A DNA stretch of 64,000 bases from assembly GCA_963798855.1 (NCBI GenBank), contig CAWCUU010000003.1, positions 496,001-560,000 on the forward strand, read 5' to 3'. The notes beneath the pieces are model-generated. The model saw only the letters and a program-made list of their open reading frames with translations. It searched no databases and was not told the origin of the DNA. Made by a program: the position numbers and the translations under genes. Source of the stretch: CAWCUU01 sp963798855 (GTDB taxonomy: Bacteria > Gemmatimonadota > Gemmatimonadetes > Longimicrobiales > RSA9). This document shows, piece by piece, positions 46,923-55,229 of the stretch (positions within the stretch are counted from its first letter, which is position 1; every line of letters begins with the position of its first letter).

Positions 46923-48203
46923 ATGGCGGAGTGGTTGAGGGCGGCGGGAGAGATCGGGGGGGAGGTAGTGCGCGAGGTGCGGCGGGCGCGGCGTCGGCTC
47001 GAGGGCGTGAGCGGCGTGCCGCCGCTGCAGATCGTGCCGTACCACGGCTACGGCCGGGCGGGCCGGCTGAGGGTGCACGGTCGCGTGGTCGAGGATCGGG
47101 CGATCCGGCCGGCGGCTCCCGACGATCCCTGGTGGCAGAACCTGATCAGCAGCTATCGCCGGCTCGAGAGCAACGAGGTGCCGCACGCCCGGGTGCGGGC
47201 GAGCGTGGGGGGCAGGCAGGCGGAGGCGCGCTGTGACGGGGAGGGCTTCTTCCGCCTCGCGGTGGACGCGCCCGCGGCGGCGGACCGCCTCTGGCACGGG
47301 GTGGAGCTGGAGCTGCTCGAGCCGCGGCGCGAGGAGCCGGTCCGCTCGACCGCCGAGGTGCTCGTGCCTCCATCGAGCGCCCGCTTCGGCGTGATCAGTG
47401 ACATCAATGACACGATCGTGCGCACGAACGTCGCGGATGTCGTCTCGATGGCGCGCGACGTGCTGCTGGGCAACGCGCACACGCGGCTGCCGTTCGACGG
47501 CGTCGCCGCGTTCTATCGCGCGCTGCAGCGGGGCGAGGCGCGCGGCGATCCGGGCGAGGGCAACCCGATCTTCTACGTGTCGAGCAGCCCGTGGAACCTC
47601 TACGACGTGCTGCTCGAGTTCCTGGACATCCATCGCATCCCGATCGGTCCGATCGAGCTGCGCGACTGGGGGCTGAGCCTCGCCACGCTGCCGATCGGAC
47701 ACCGGCGGCACAAGCTCGCGGCGATCCGCGCGATCCTGCAGACGTATCCAGGGCTACCCTTCATCCTCGTCGGAGACAGCGGCCAGCGCGATCCGGAAGT
47801 GTACCGCGACATCGTCCACGCCTTTCCGGGTAGGATCCTTGCCGCGTACATCCGCAGCGTCTCGTCCGATCGGGAGCGGCCGCGCGCGATCCGGGCCCTC
47901 GCGCTGGAGGTGGAGGCGGCGGGCGCCGCGCTCATTCTCGCCGACGACACCATCGCGGCCGCCCGCCACGCGCACGGCCACGGCTGGATCGACGACGCCG
48001 GGCTGCTCGACGTGGAGACGGGGGTGGAAGCGGCCCGCTCCTCGGGCGAGGACAGCCACGCGACGGCAGCGGCGCCCGGAACACGCCGGGGCGCGGTGAG
48101 TTCAATGAAGGGCGATGGTGGCGCGGTGCTCCGGACCGGCGGCGGCCCGGCGGGTGACGCATCACCGGAGCCGAGCCAGAAAGCGGAGGTGGAGTCGGAA
48201 TGA
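46923..48203 (+). CDS. App1-family phosphatidate phosphatase-like protein (DUF2183)
   Basis: 426 residues. The catalytic region matches App1/DUF2183, a HAD-fold phosphatase: ARFGVISDINDTIVRTN (residues 154-169), YVSSSPWNLYDVLLEFL, and GHRRHKLAAIRAIL...LPFILVGDSGQRDPEVY. The family motif is DxDxT; here it reads D160-I-N162-D163-T164, so the second catalytic Asp is Asn. The N-terminal part is an immunoglobulin-like domain (IVPYHGYGRAGRLRVHGRVVEDR). The last ~60 residues are low complexity. ATG at 46923 after GGGGGAG. Its stop overlaps the M15 peptidase start (ATGATG). Confidence 0.88.
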   Translation: MAEWLRAAGEIGGEVVREVRRARRRLEGVSGVPPLQIVPYHGYGRAGRLRVHGRVVEDRAIRPAAPDDPWWQNLISSYRRLESNEVPHARVRASVGGRQAEARCDGEGFFRLAVDAPAAADRLWHGVELELLEPRREEPVRSTAEVLVPPSSARFGVISDINDTIVRTNVADVVSMARDVLLGNAHTRLPFDGVAAFYRALQRGEARGDPGEGNPIFYVSSSPWNLYDVLLEFLDIHRIPIGPIELRDWGLSLATLPIGHRRHKLAAIRAILQTYPGLPFILVGDSGQRDPEVYRDIVHAFPGRILAAYIRSVSSDRERPRAIRALALEVEAAGAALILADDTIAAARHAHGHGWIDDAGLLDVETGVEAARSSGEDSHATAAAPGTRRGAVSSMKGDGGAVLRTGGGPAGDASPEPSQKAEVESE

Positions 48204-49360
48204 TGGAGGAGGGACTCAGGACGCGGGAGCGACAGCGCCCGTCCTCGATGCGGGGAGCGGCGTTCGACATCGCGCTGGTCGTGGTCGTCGCGCTGTTCAT
48301 GGGCGGGTGGGCTTTCGCGATCGGAACGGCTCACGAAGCGGACACGGCGCTAAGGTTCGGACGTCGCCTGACGGTCAGCCCGTTCTCGTCGAACGCGCCG
48401 CCCGAGGCCGCGGCCGTGACCAATGTGGTCACGCGCGCGCTGAGCGGCTACGACGTCTATCGCGGCCACAGCGGCGCGGTGCGGGTGGCGGTGGTGGAGC
48501 CGGGTGACACGGCCGAGCTCGGGCTGAAGCTGCCGCCGGACGTGCGCTCCGCGATCGTCGCGGAGAGCGCGGCGGTAGCCGTCGGCGGCGACAGCGCGGA
48601 GGCCGCTCGAGACACCGCCGGCCTCGAAACACCCTCGACGACGCAGACCAGGGCGCTCGGAGGCGGAATCTGGCGAGTTCTGTTGCGCGCCGGCCGGGAG
48701 ATCCAGGTGATCCCCGACTTCAGCCTGATCACGATGGTCCCCTCGACGCGCATCCGTTCCGGTCGGATCGGCGGCTACTTCGTCGGTAGCTGGCCGACCC
48801 GCGCGGACATGCCCTCCAAGTACCGCAACAACCCCAACTACCGCGCGCCACGCGGGCTGATCCGGGTGACGCCGGAGAATCGGGACACGCCCGTTTCGGA
48901 GCACTTCACGCTCGGTGACTTCCTGACGAAGGGGCAAGCCGACGTCTGGCCGAAGTACGTCCTGATGTCGCCGCGTCTGCTCGACAAGCTCGAGCTGACG
49001 ATCCAGGAGCTGGAGCGGGAGGGCCATCCGATCGAGCACGTCGGCGTGATCAGCGGCTTCCGTACCCCCAGCTACAATGCCCACGGTGGCGTCACCAAGG
49101 GGCGGGGCGAGCTGTCGCGGCACATGTACGGGGACGCGATGGACCTCTACATCGACAACGACCACAGCGGCTGCATGGACGACCTCGACGGCGATGGCAG
49201 GATCGGCATCGACGACTCGAAGCTGATCCGCGCGGCCGCGGACAGCGTCGAGAAGCGGTATCCGGAGCTGGTCGGCGGCATCGGCGTGTACGCGCCGGTG
49301 CCCGGAAGCCACTGCGGCTTCACGCACATCGACACACGCGGCTACCGCGCGCGCTGGTGA
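48200..49360 (+). CDS. M15-type (DUF882-like) peptidase with an EF-hand loop, membrane-anchored
   Basis: 386 residues. One N-terminal membrane helix (FDIALVVVVALFMGGWAFAIG, 22-42), then a periplasmic region. The C-terminal D-Ala-D-Ala carboxypeptidase-like domain has zinc ligands His308 and Asp315 (SRHMYGDAMDLYID) and His376 (CGFTHIDTRG). Between them, at 328-339, is a perfect EF-hand loop, DLDGDGRIGIDD, so calcium may regulate or stabilise the enzyme. Expected role: trimming peptidoglycan peptides. Co-translated with the App1-like gene and 25 bases ahead of a membrane protein. Confidence 0.87.
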   Translation: MMEEGLRTRERQRPSSMRGAAFDIALVVVVALFMGGWAFAIGTAHEADTALRFGRRLTVSPFSSNAPPEAAAVTNVVTRALSGYDVYRGHSGAVRVAVVEPGDTAELGLKLPPDVRSAIVAESAAVAVGGDSAEAARDTAGLETPSTTQTRALGGGIWRVLLRAGREIQVIPDFSLITMVPSTRIRSGRIGGYFVGSWPTRADMPSKYRNNPNYRAPRGLIRVTPENRDTPVSEHFTLGDFLTKGQADVWPKYVLMSPRLLDKLELTIQELEREGHPIEHVGVISGFRTPSYNAHGGVTKGRGELSRHMYGDAMDLYIDNDHSGCMDDLDGDGRIGIDDSKLIRAAADSVEKRYPELVGGIGVYAPVPGSHCGFTHIDTRGYRARW

Positions 49361-49385
49361 CCGCCCAATCAACGAGGAGGCAGGC

Positions 49386-49829
49386 GTGGACGAGGACCAC
49401 ACACCCTCCGATCCGCACGAACGACGCGTCGCGGATCCGACCGAGAAGACGAGCGTGAGCGACGACCCGAGGGCCCCCAGATCGGAGGTCGGCGTCCCGC
49501 TACGGCAGGAGGATCTGGAGCCGCACTCGGGGCTCCGCTATATCGCCGGCCTGTTCAAGGCGCTCTCGATTCTGCTGGTCATCCTGCTCATCGGCGAGTT
49601 CATCATCGGGATCTCGCAGGAAGGTCGCAGCGCGATGACGTTCCTGATGGTCGAGGCGACCCGCCTCATCGTCTTCGCCGGGCTGCTCTGGGGGGCGGGC
49701 GACATCGCGCTCATGCTGATCGAGTCGAACCACGATCTGCGCGCGACGCGGGTGCTCGTCGCACGGATGGCGCACAGAGTGGAGCAGCTGGAGGAGAGGC
49801 TGAGCGGGCGCGGCGGGACGGTCCGCTAG
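49386..49829 (+). CDS. Two-helix membrane protein, unknown function
   Basis: 147 residues, GTG start with a GGAGG site. An acidic hydrophilic N-terminus (about 50 residues), two membrane helices (LFKALSILLVILLIGEFIIGI and MVEATRLIVFAGLLWGAGDIALMLI), and a coiled C-terminus (RVLVARMAHRVEQLEERLSG). Not recognised. Third gene of the App1/M15 unit; convergent with the SOD gene. Confidence 0.7.
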   Translation: MDEDHTPSDPHERRVADPTEKTSVSDDPRAPRSEVGVPLRQEDLEPHSGLRYIAGLFKALSILLVILLIGEFIIGISQEGRSAMTFLMVEATRLIVFAGLLWGAGDIALMLIESNHDLRATRVLVARMAHRVEQLEERLSGRGGTVR

Positions 49830-49838
49830 GACCGCCCC
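49814..49838 (+). terminator. Candidate hairpin spanning the stop codon
   Basis: GGGACGGTCC and GGACCGCCCC form a stem around the stop codon of the membrane-protein gene, with one imperfection. It could end both convergent transcripts. There is no T-tract. Confidence 0.35.
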
Positions 49839-49868
49839 CCACATCCGGCGGGCGGCGCACGGCCGTGC

Positions 49869-50489
49869 TCAGCCGCGCGCCTGCCCGAAGCGCTTGGTGA
49901 CCTCCGGCCAGTTCACGACGTTCCACCAGGCCGAAAGATAGTCACCGCGCTTGTTCTGGTACTTCAGATAGTACGCGTGCTCCCAGACATCCACGCCGAG
50001 GATCGGCGTATCCCCCTTCATGTACGGACTATCCTGATTCGGCGTCGAGTAGACGTCGAGCCCGCCGCCCCCGGTCACCACCAGCCAGCCCCAGCCGCTG
50101 CCGAACTGTCCCGACGCGGCCGTGGTCAGCTTCTGCCTGAAGTCATCGAAGGCGCCAAACTTCTCGCGGATCGCGTCCGACAGCTCAGCCTCGGGGTGAC
50201 CTCCGCCCTCCGGCGACATGATCCGCCAGAACAGGGAGTGGTTGGCATAGCCTCCGCCGTTGTTCCGAACGGCGGTGCGGATGTCCTCCGGCACGCTGTT
50301 GATGTTGCGCAGGATGTCCTCCACTTCGCGGCCCTGCCAGTCGTCGTGCTTCTCGAGCGCGTCGTTCAGCTTGCTCGTGTAGCCGGCGTGATGCTTGTCG
50401 TGGTGGATCTCCATGGTGCGGGCGTCGATGTGCGGCTCGAGCGCCCCGTAATCGTACGGCAGGTCGGGGAGCTTGAAGGGATAGGGCAT
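49869..50489 (-). CDS. sodA: Superoxide dismutase, Mn/Fe family
   Basis: 206 residues. Converts superoxide to oxygen and peroxide. Metal ligands are His in TMEIHHDKHHAGY and in YANHSLFWRIM, and Asp/His in VDVWEHAYYL. The GGYANHS form (Gly, not Gln, before the second His) with Gln in TPNQDSP is the Mn-type pattern, although metal use cannot be proven by sequence. No signal peptide, so cytoplasmic. The ATG at 50487-50489 has an AGGAGGAG site. Confidence 0.95.
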   Translation of the reverse strand: MPYPFKLPDLPYDYGALEPHIDARTMEIHHDKHHAGYTSKLNDALEKHDDWQGREVEDILRNINSVPEDIRTAVRNNGGGYANHSLFWRIMSPEGGGHPEAELSDAIREKFGAFDDFRQKLTTAASGQFGSGWGWLVVTGGGGLDVYSTPNQDSPYMKGDTPILGVDVWEHAYYLKYQNKRGDYLSAWWNVVNWPEVTKRFGQARG

Positions 50490-50596
50490 CGCCTCTCCTC
50501 CTGGGTGGTAGCCGAGTTTGCGCGGAAGGTCCTGAAACCGACCGTCAGCGACTGCAAGATTCATACTGTCGAAAGCGCCGCATCGCACGTGCTGCG

Positions 50597-52936
50597 TCAC
50601 GGCAGGGTCAGGATCGGCGCGTCCAGCACGGCGTCCGGGATGTCGAGTGCGGCGACGAGCGCGAGCGCGTCCGGCCGCAGCTCCGCGCACAGGCGATTGA
50701 CCTGTGAGCGTATCGCCTTGGCCTTGCCACCCTCGAGATAGCCGTTCTCCAGGAACCAGCCGCGGTCCGCCTCGATGCGCGTGAGCGCGAACAGCGCGCG
50801 CAGCCGCTCGAGCGTCGTTTCCGTGGCGGCGGCGACGCCGTCGCGGACATCGTCGATGGCCGCGACCATGTGCTCGAGCAGGACCCGCTCGACGTGGGCC
50901 GTGGCGAGCGTGACGAGGTGGTCCTGCAGCTCGTTGATCGCGGCGAAGGAGTCGGTGCCATCGCCGAGCCGGTGGCGCAGACGGCGCACCGCGGAGGACA
51001 GCAGCCGCTCCTCGCGGTAGCGCAGCGCGGCGAGTTGAAAGTCGGGATCGCGGAGGTGCGCCTCGTCGGTCCGTCGGGTGACGATCGGGTTCAGCTCGCT
51101 AACCACGGTCGCCGCGCGGTGGCCGACCCAGCGAGCGGCGGCCCAGACGCGAAGCTCCTCGAACTGTTCGCGGAACCCCGTCAGCAGGCCCTTCGCGACG
51201 AGCTGGAGGAGCACGAGGTTCGCGCCCTCGAAGGTGGTGAACACGTCGGTATCGGCGAGAAGTCGGCCGAAGCGGTTCGCCGCGAGATACCCGTGCCCAC
51301 CGCACGCCTGGCGGCACTGCTGCAGGGTCTCGACCGTGTGGGCGGTGCCGTAGGCTTTGAGCCCCGCGGCGAGCACCTCGATCTCCCGGTCGGGCGCGTC
51401 CCCGGGTCGCACCGCCGCGTATCGGCCGATGAGGTCGTCCATCGCGACGTGAAGTGCCCAGCTCGTCGCGAGGCGCGGCAGCAGCCGCCGCTGCTGCGAG
51501 AGGTAGTCGAGCACGGGCACTTCCGGGCCGCCCTCGGGCCCGAACTGCCGCCGCCGGTCCGTGTAGCGGATCGCCAGCGAGAGCGCTACCTCGGCGGCGC
51601 TGCCGGCCGCAGCCGCGATGCTGATGCGGCCGGCGACGAGCGTGCCGAGCATCGTGAAGAAGCGGCGTCCGGCGCTGGGGATCGGACTCTCGTACGCGCC
51701 GTCGTCCGTGATGCGACCGAAGCGGTCGAGCAGATGGTCGCGCGGGACGCGTACGGAGCGGAAGCGGATGCGTCCGTTGTCTACGCCGTTCAGCCCCTCC
51801 TTCTCGCCACAGTCCTCGATCTCGACCCCGGGCAGGGTGCGGCCGGCGTCGTCACGCAACGGCACGACGACGGCGTGCACTCCGACGCACTCGCCGCCGA
51901 CCTCGAGCTGCGCGAACACCGTGGCCATGCGGCCGTGCAGCGCGGCGTTGCCGATCCATTCCTTGCGCGCGTCGTCGTCGGGCGTGTCGACGACCAGCTC
52001 ATCCGAATGCGGATCGTACCGGGCAGTCGTGCGGATCTGCCGCACGTTCGAGCCGTGTGCGACCTCGGTCATCGCGTAGCAGCCGGGCAGCCGCAGCGTC
52101 GCGATGTCGCGCAGCCAGCGCTCGTGGTGCTTCTCGGTACCGAGGTGCAGGATGCTGCCGCCGAACAGGCCGAACTGGACTCCGTACTTGACGAGCAGGC
52201 TCTGGTCGCCACAGGCGAGTGCTCGAAAGACGGTGATCGAGCGGCCGATGTCGCCGCCGCCGCCCTGCTCGGGGGGATACGCGAAGGCGGTCAACCCCTC
52301 GTCCGCCAGCACGTGGAGCCACTCCATCACGCGCCGCCGATAGGCGCCCGTCTCCAGCCCGGCCTCGACGCGGAATTCGGGGCGGGCCAGCAGGTCGAAC
52401 ACGCGACGGCGCAGCTGAGCGTCGTGCGGCTCGATCAGACGACCGAGCTCGGCCACGTCCGGTGCCGCCTCCGCGGCCGCGGCCGGCAGCGCGGACTCGG
52501 TCTCCGGCGCCGATTCCCCCGTGATGACCCGGACGGCTTCCGAGCCGACGACGCCGAGGGCGCGCTCGATGTCGTCGAGCGCGCGGCGCACGTCGGGAAG
52601 CGGCTCGCCGCCGGACTGCGCGCGGGCGAGCCCCTCGCCGAGCGAGGCGAGGGAGCGGCGATCGTCGGCGGAAAGCCGGCGCGCTGCACGACGCAGCGAG
52701 GCGAGCAACGCGGCGAGCGACAGCGGCGAAGGCGGGCGCGACGGATCGAGCCAGCGATCGAGGGCGGGAGTGGCGTCGTCGCCGATCCACGGCTGAGCCT
52801 CGATCAGCTCGCGGATGCGCCGGATCTCATCGCCGGTCAGCACGCCGTCCGCCCAGGCGACGTAGAGCAGCGGCGCGACCGGCACGAGCACGCGGTCGGG
52901 CCCCTCGAGTCCCTCGATCTCCAGGTCTCGGGCCAT
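50597..52936 (-). CDS. Acyl-CoA oxidase/dehydrogenase-family flavoprotein with an N-terminal extension
   Basis: 779 residues. Residues ~180 onward match acyl-CoA oxidases: CYAMTEVAHGSNVRQIRTTARYD (FAD/substrate segment), GRIRFRSVRVPRDHLLDRFG, LETLQQCRQACGGHGYL-like TVETLQQCRQACGGHGYLAANRFG, and the catalytic Glu in DVFTTFEGANLVLLQLVAKGLL. It oxidises acyl-CoA to the 2-enoyl form using FAD. The first ~150 residues (VAWADGVLTGDEIRRIRELIEAQPWIGDD...) resemble a TerB-like helical domain and are not part of the usual enzyme. Same strand as the Aquifex-type aconitase upstream, with 12 bases between. Confidence 0.88.
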   Translation of the reverse strand: MARDLEIEGLEGPDRVLVPVAPLLYVAWADGVLTGDEIRRIRELIEAQPWIGDDATPALDRWLDPSRPPSPLSLAALLASLRRAARRLSADDRRSLASLGEGLARAQSGGEPLPDVRRALDDIERALGVVGSEAVRVITGESAPETESALPAAAAEAAPDVAELGRLIEPHDAQLRRRVFDLLARPEFRVEAGLETGAYRRRVMEWLHVLADEGLTAFAYPPEQGGGGDIGRSITVFRALACGDQSLLVKYGVQFGLFGGSILHLGTEKHHERWLRDIATLRLPGCYAMTEVAHGSNVRQIRTTARYDPHSDELVVDTPDDDARKEWIGNAALHGRMATVFAQLEVGGECVGVHAVVVPLRDDAGRTLPGVEIEDCGEKEGLNGVDNGRIRFRSVRVPRDHLLDRFGRITDDGAYESPIPSAGRRFFTMLGTLVAGRISIAAAAGSAAEVALSLAIRYTDRRRQFGPEGGPEVPVLDYLSQQRRLLPRLATSWALHVAMDDLIGRYAAVRPGDAPDREIEVLAAGLKAYGTAHTVETLQQCRQACGGHGYLAANRFGRLLADTDVFTTFEGANLVLLQLVAKGLLTGFREQFEELRVWAAARWVGHRAATVVSELNPIVTRRTDEAHLRDPDFQLAALRYREERLLSSAVRRLRHRLGDGTDSFAAINELQDHLVTLATAHVERVLLEHMVAAIDDVRDGVAAATETTLERLRALFALTRIEADRGWFLENGYLEGGKAKAIRSQVNRLCAELRPDALALVAALDIPDAVLDAPILTLP

Positions 52937-52948
52937 TGCCTCAGCAGG

Positions 52949-54941
52949 TTAGTCGAGTTGGGCGCGACCGGCGGCGGCCACGCCGGCGCGATCCTCCTCG
53001 GCCCGGTCGCGGATCCAGTTCGTCAGGCCGCCGGCGAGCAGGGCGGCGACCTCCCGCTCGGAGAGCTCGGCGCGGGCGCGAAAGCGACGTCGCTTGCCGA
53101 CGATCTCGACTTCGAGGGGCTCGCGGTCCCTCAGGTGCCCCCGGATGTCGACGAGGCGGAGAGTATCGCCCTGCTCGATGGAATCATGGTCCGCAGCATC
53201 CTCGAAGACCAGGGGCAGCACGCCGAAGTTGACGAGGTTCTGCTTGTGGATGCGCGCAAAGCCGGCGGCCAGCACCAGACGCAGGCCGAGAAAGCGCGGC
53301 GCGAGGGCGGCGTGCTCGCGGCTGGAGCCCTGCCCGTAGTTGCGGCCGGCGACGATCGCGTGGCCGCCCGTCCGGCGCGTCTCCTCGGCGCGGCGGGGAT
53401 AGCTCTCGTCGATCGCGCCGAAGGAGAAGTCGCTGATGCGCGGGATGTTGCTGCGGAACGGCAGGACGCGGGACCCCGCGGGCAGGATCTCGTCCGTCGA
53501 GATGTCGTCGCCGAGACGGAGCAGCACGGGCAACTCGAGGCGGTCCGGCAGCGGCTCGAGCCGCGGCAGGGAGGCGATGTTCGGGCCCTTGAGAAGGTCG
53601 ATGTTGCCGGCTTCGTCGGGAGGGACGGGCGGCTGCAGCAGGTCCAGGTCCAGCACGCGGGTGGTAGGCTCCTCGACGAGAGGGTAGTCCAGATCCAGGT
53701 CGCGCGGATCGGTGATCACGCCGCGCAGCGCCGAGGCGGTGGCGGTCTCCGGGCTGCACAGCCAGACGGAGTCCTCGCGGGTGCCCGAGCGGCCGGGGAA
53801 GTTGCGGGGCGTCGTGCGCAGTGAGTTGCGGCCCGTTGCGGGCGCCTGCCCCATGCCGATGCAGCCGTTGCAGCCGGCCTGGTGCAGCCGCGCGCCCGCC
53901 TGAATCAGGTCGTTGAGCAGCCCCGTCGAGACGAGCTGCTGCAGCAGCTGCCGGGAGGTCGGGTTGATATCGAAGGAGACCTCCGCAGCGACCTGGCGTC
54001 CGCGCACCATCAGCGCGGCGATCGCGAAATCCCGGAAGCCCGGGTTCGCGGATGATCCGATGTACGCCTGGTAGATCTCCTCGCCGGCGACCTCCCTGAC
54101 GGGCACGACGTTGCCGGGGCTGGAGGGCTTCGCGATCAGGGGCTCGAGCGCGGAGAGGTCGATTTCCTCCTCGACATCGTAGGCGGCCCCATCGTCCGCC
54201 TCGAGCGGATCCCAGTGGTCGGCCCTGCCCTCCGCCTCCAGGAAGCGGCGCACCTCGCCGTCCGCCGGAAAGACGGTCGTCGTGGCCCCGAGCTCGGCTC
54301 CCATGTTCGCGATCACGTGCCTGTCCATCGCCGAGAGCGAGTCCAGCCCCGGCCCATGGTATTCGATGATGCGGCCCAGCCCCCCCTCGACGCCGTGGCG
54401 TCGCAGCATCTCGAGGATCACGTCCTTCGCGCTGACCCACGGGGGCAGCTCGCCGACGAGGCGCACCCCCCAGATCGCCGGCATCTCGACGTGGAACGGC
54501 TCGCCCGCCATCGCCATGGCGACATCGAGGCCGCCCGCGCCGATCGCGAGCATTCCCAGAGACCCGGCCGCGCAGGTGTGGCTGTCGGAGCCGAGCAGCG
54601 TGCGGCCCGGCCGCCCGAAGCGCTGCATGTGCACCGGATGGCTCACGCCGTTGCCGGGACGGCTGAACCAGAATGCCGAAGCGGCGACACGCGCTCTGCA
54701 GGAAGAGGTGGTCGTCGGCGTTGCGGTTGTCCGTCTGCAGCAGGTTGTGATCGACGTACTGGGCGGACAGCTCCGTCCGGACGCGGTCCAGCCCCATCGC
54801 CTCGAGCTCCAGCATCACGAGCGTGCCCGTCGCGTCCTGCGTCAGGGTCTGGTCGATCCGAAGGCCGATCTCCTCGCCCGGCTCCATGCGGCCGGAGACG
54901 AGGTGCCGGTGAATCAGCTTCTGCGCCACGTTCCAGGCCAT
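52949..54941 (-). CDS. Aconitate hydratase, Aquifex-type, frameshifted by one base
   Basis: Restoring one base near 54671 gives a 663-residue aconitase: MAWNVAQKLIHRHLVSGRMEPGEEIGLRIDQTLTQDATG..., then (second frame) SHPVHMQRFGRPGRTLLGSDSHTCAAGSLGMLAIGAGGLDVA, cysteine pair GCNGCIGMGQAP, and C-terminal swivel ILPAGSRVLPFRSNIPRISDF...GRNYGQGSSREHAALAPRFLG. Where AcnA has SCTN, this protein has IGSSANPGF, so one cluster Cys is Ser. I recall this form in the short 'Aquifex-type' group, not verified. The break point reads GGCATTCTGG where GGC-ATC-TGG (Gly-Ile-Trp) is expected. The second aconitase in the window. ATG after GGAGG. Confidence 0.87.
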
Positions 54942-55001
54942 GAGTCCTCCCGGTTTGATTTTGAATCGAGGGGCGGCAGGATGCGCGCCACGCCTGATTG
55001 G

Positions 55002-55152
55002 AGGCGCTGAGTGAAGGCGCTGACGGCAGGCGCTGACGGCAGGCGCTGGCGGCAGGCGCTGACGGCAGGCGCTGACGGCAGGCGCTGACTGAAGGCGTGG
55101 GCGGGCAAATTCGAGTTTCGAAAACCGAAATCGAAATCGAATTGCCGTAGAC
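55002..55152. repeat. Composite repeat element, copy 1 (13-bp array + TCGAAAT module)
   Basis: Seven 13-base units, AGGCGCTGACGGC or AGGCGCTGASTGA, at 55002-55092, then GGCAAATTCGAGTTTCG...CGAAATCGAATTGCC (55104-55146), which can fold as a hairpin with small bulges, then CGTAGAC. It fills most of the 288 bases between the Aquifex-type aconitase and the hybrid sensor kinase. Copy 2 is at 61623-61798 in the same orientation. Confidence 0.85.
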
Positions 55153-55157
55153 AACCA

Positions 55158-55186
55158 TTGTCGGGCGTGCTCGCGTGAGCTATGTA
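55158..55186 (+). promoter_or_regulatory. Possible sigma70-like promoter of the hybrid sensor kinase
   Basis: TTGTCG at 55158-55163 and TATGTA at 55181-55186 are separated by 17 bases, directly after composite repeat copy 1 and 44 bases before the kinase start. The -10 match is weak. Confidence 0.28.
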
Positions 55187-55229
55187 AGGTGGTTATTCCT
55201 CCTCAAAATCACCCGGTCCGGGGGACACC

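Noticed and set aside
50870..53824. A 984-codon plus-strand open frame
   Set aside because: Antisense to the acyl-CoA oxidase and aconitase genes; long only because high-GC codons avoid stops on both strands.
54643..55158. Minus-strand open frame starting MVVYGNSISIS, similar in its first residues to one ending near 61803
   Set aside because: The similarity comes from the shared composite repeat; the rest is translated 13-bp array and antisense or overlapping sequence. Reported as a DNA repeat instead.
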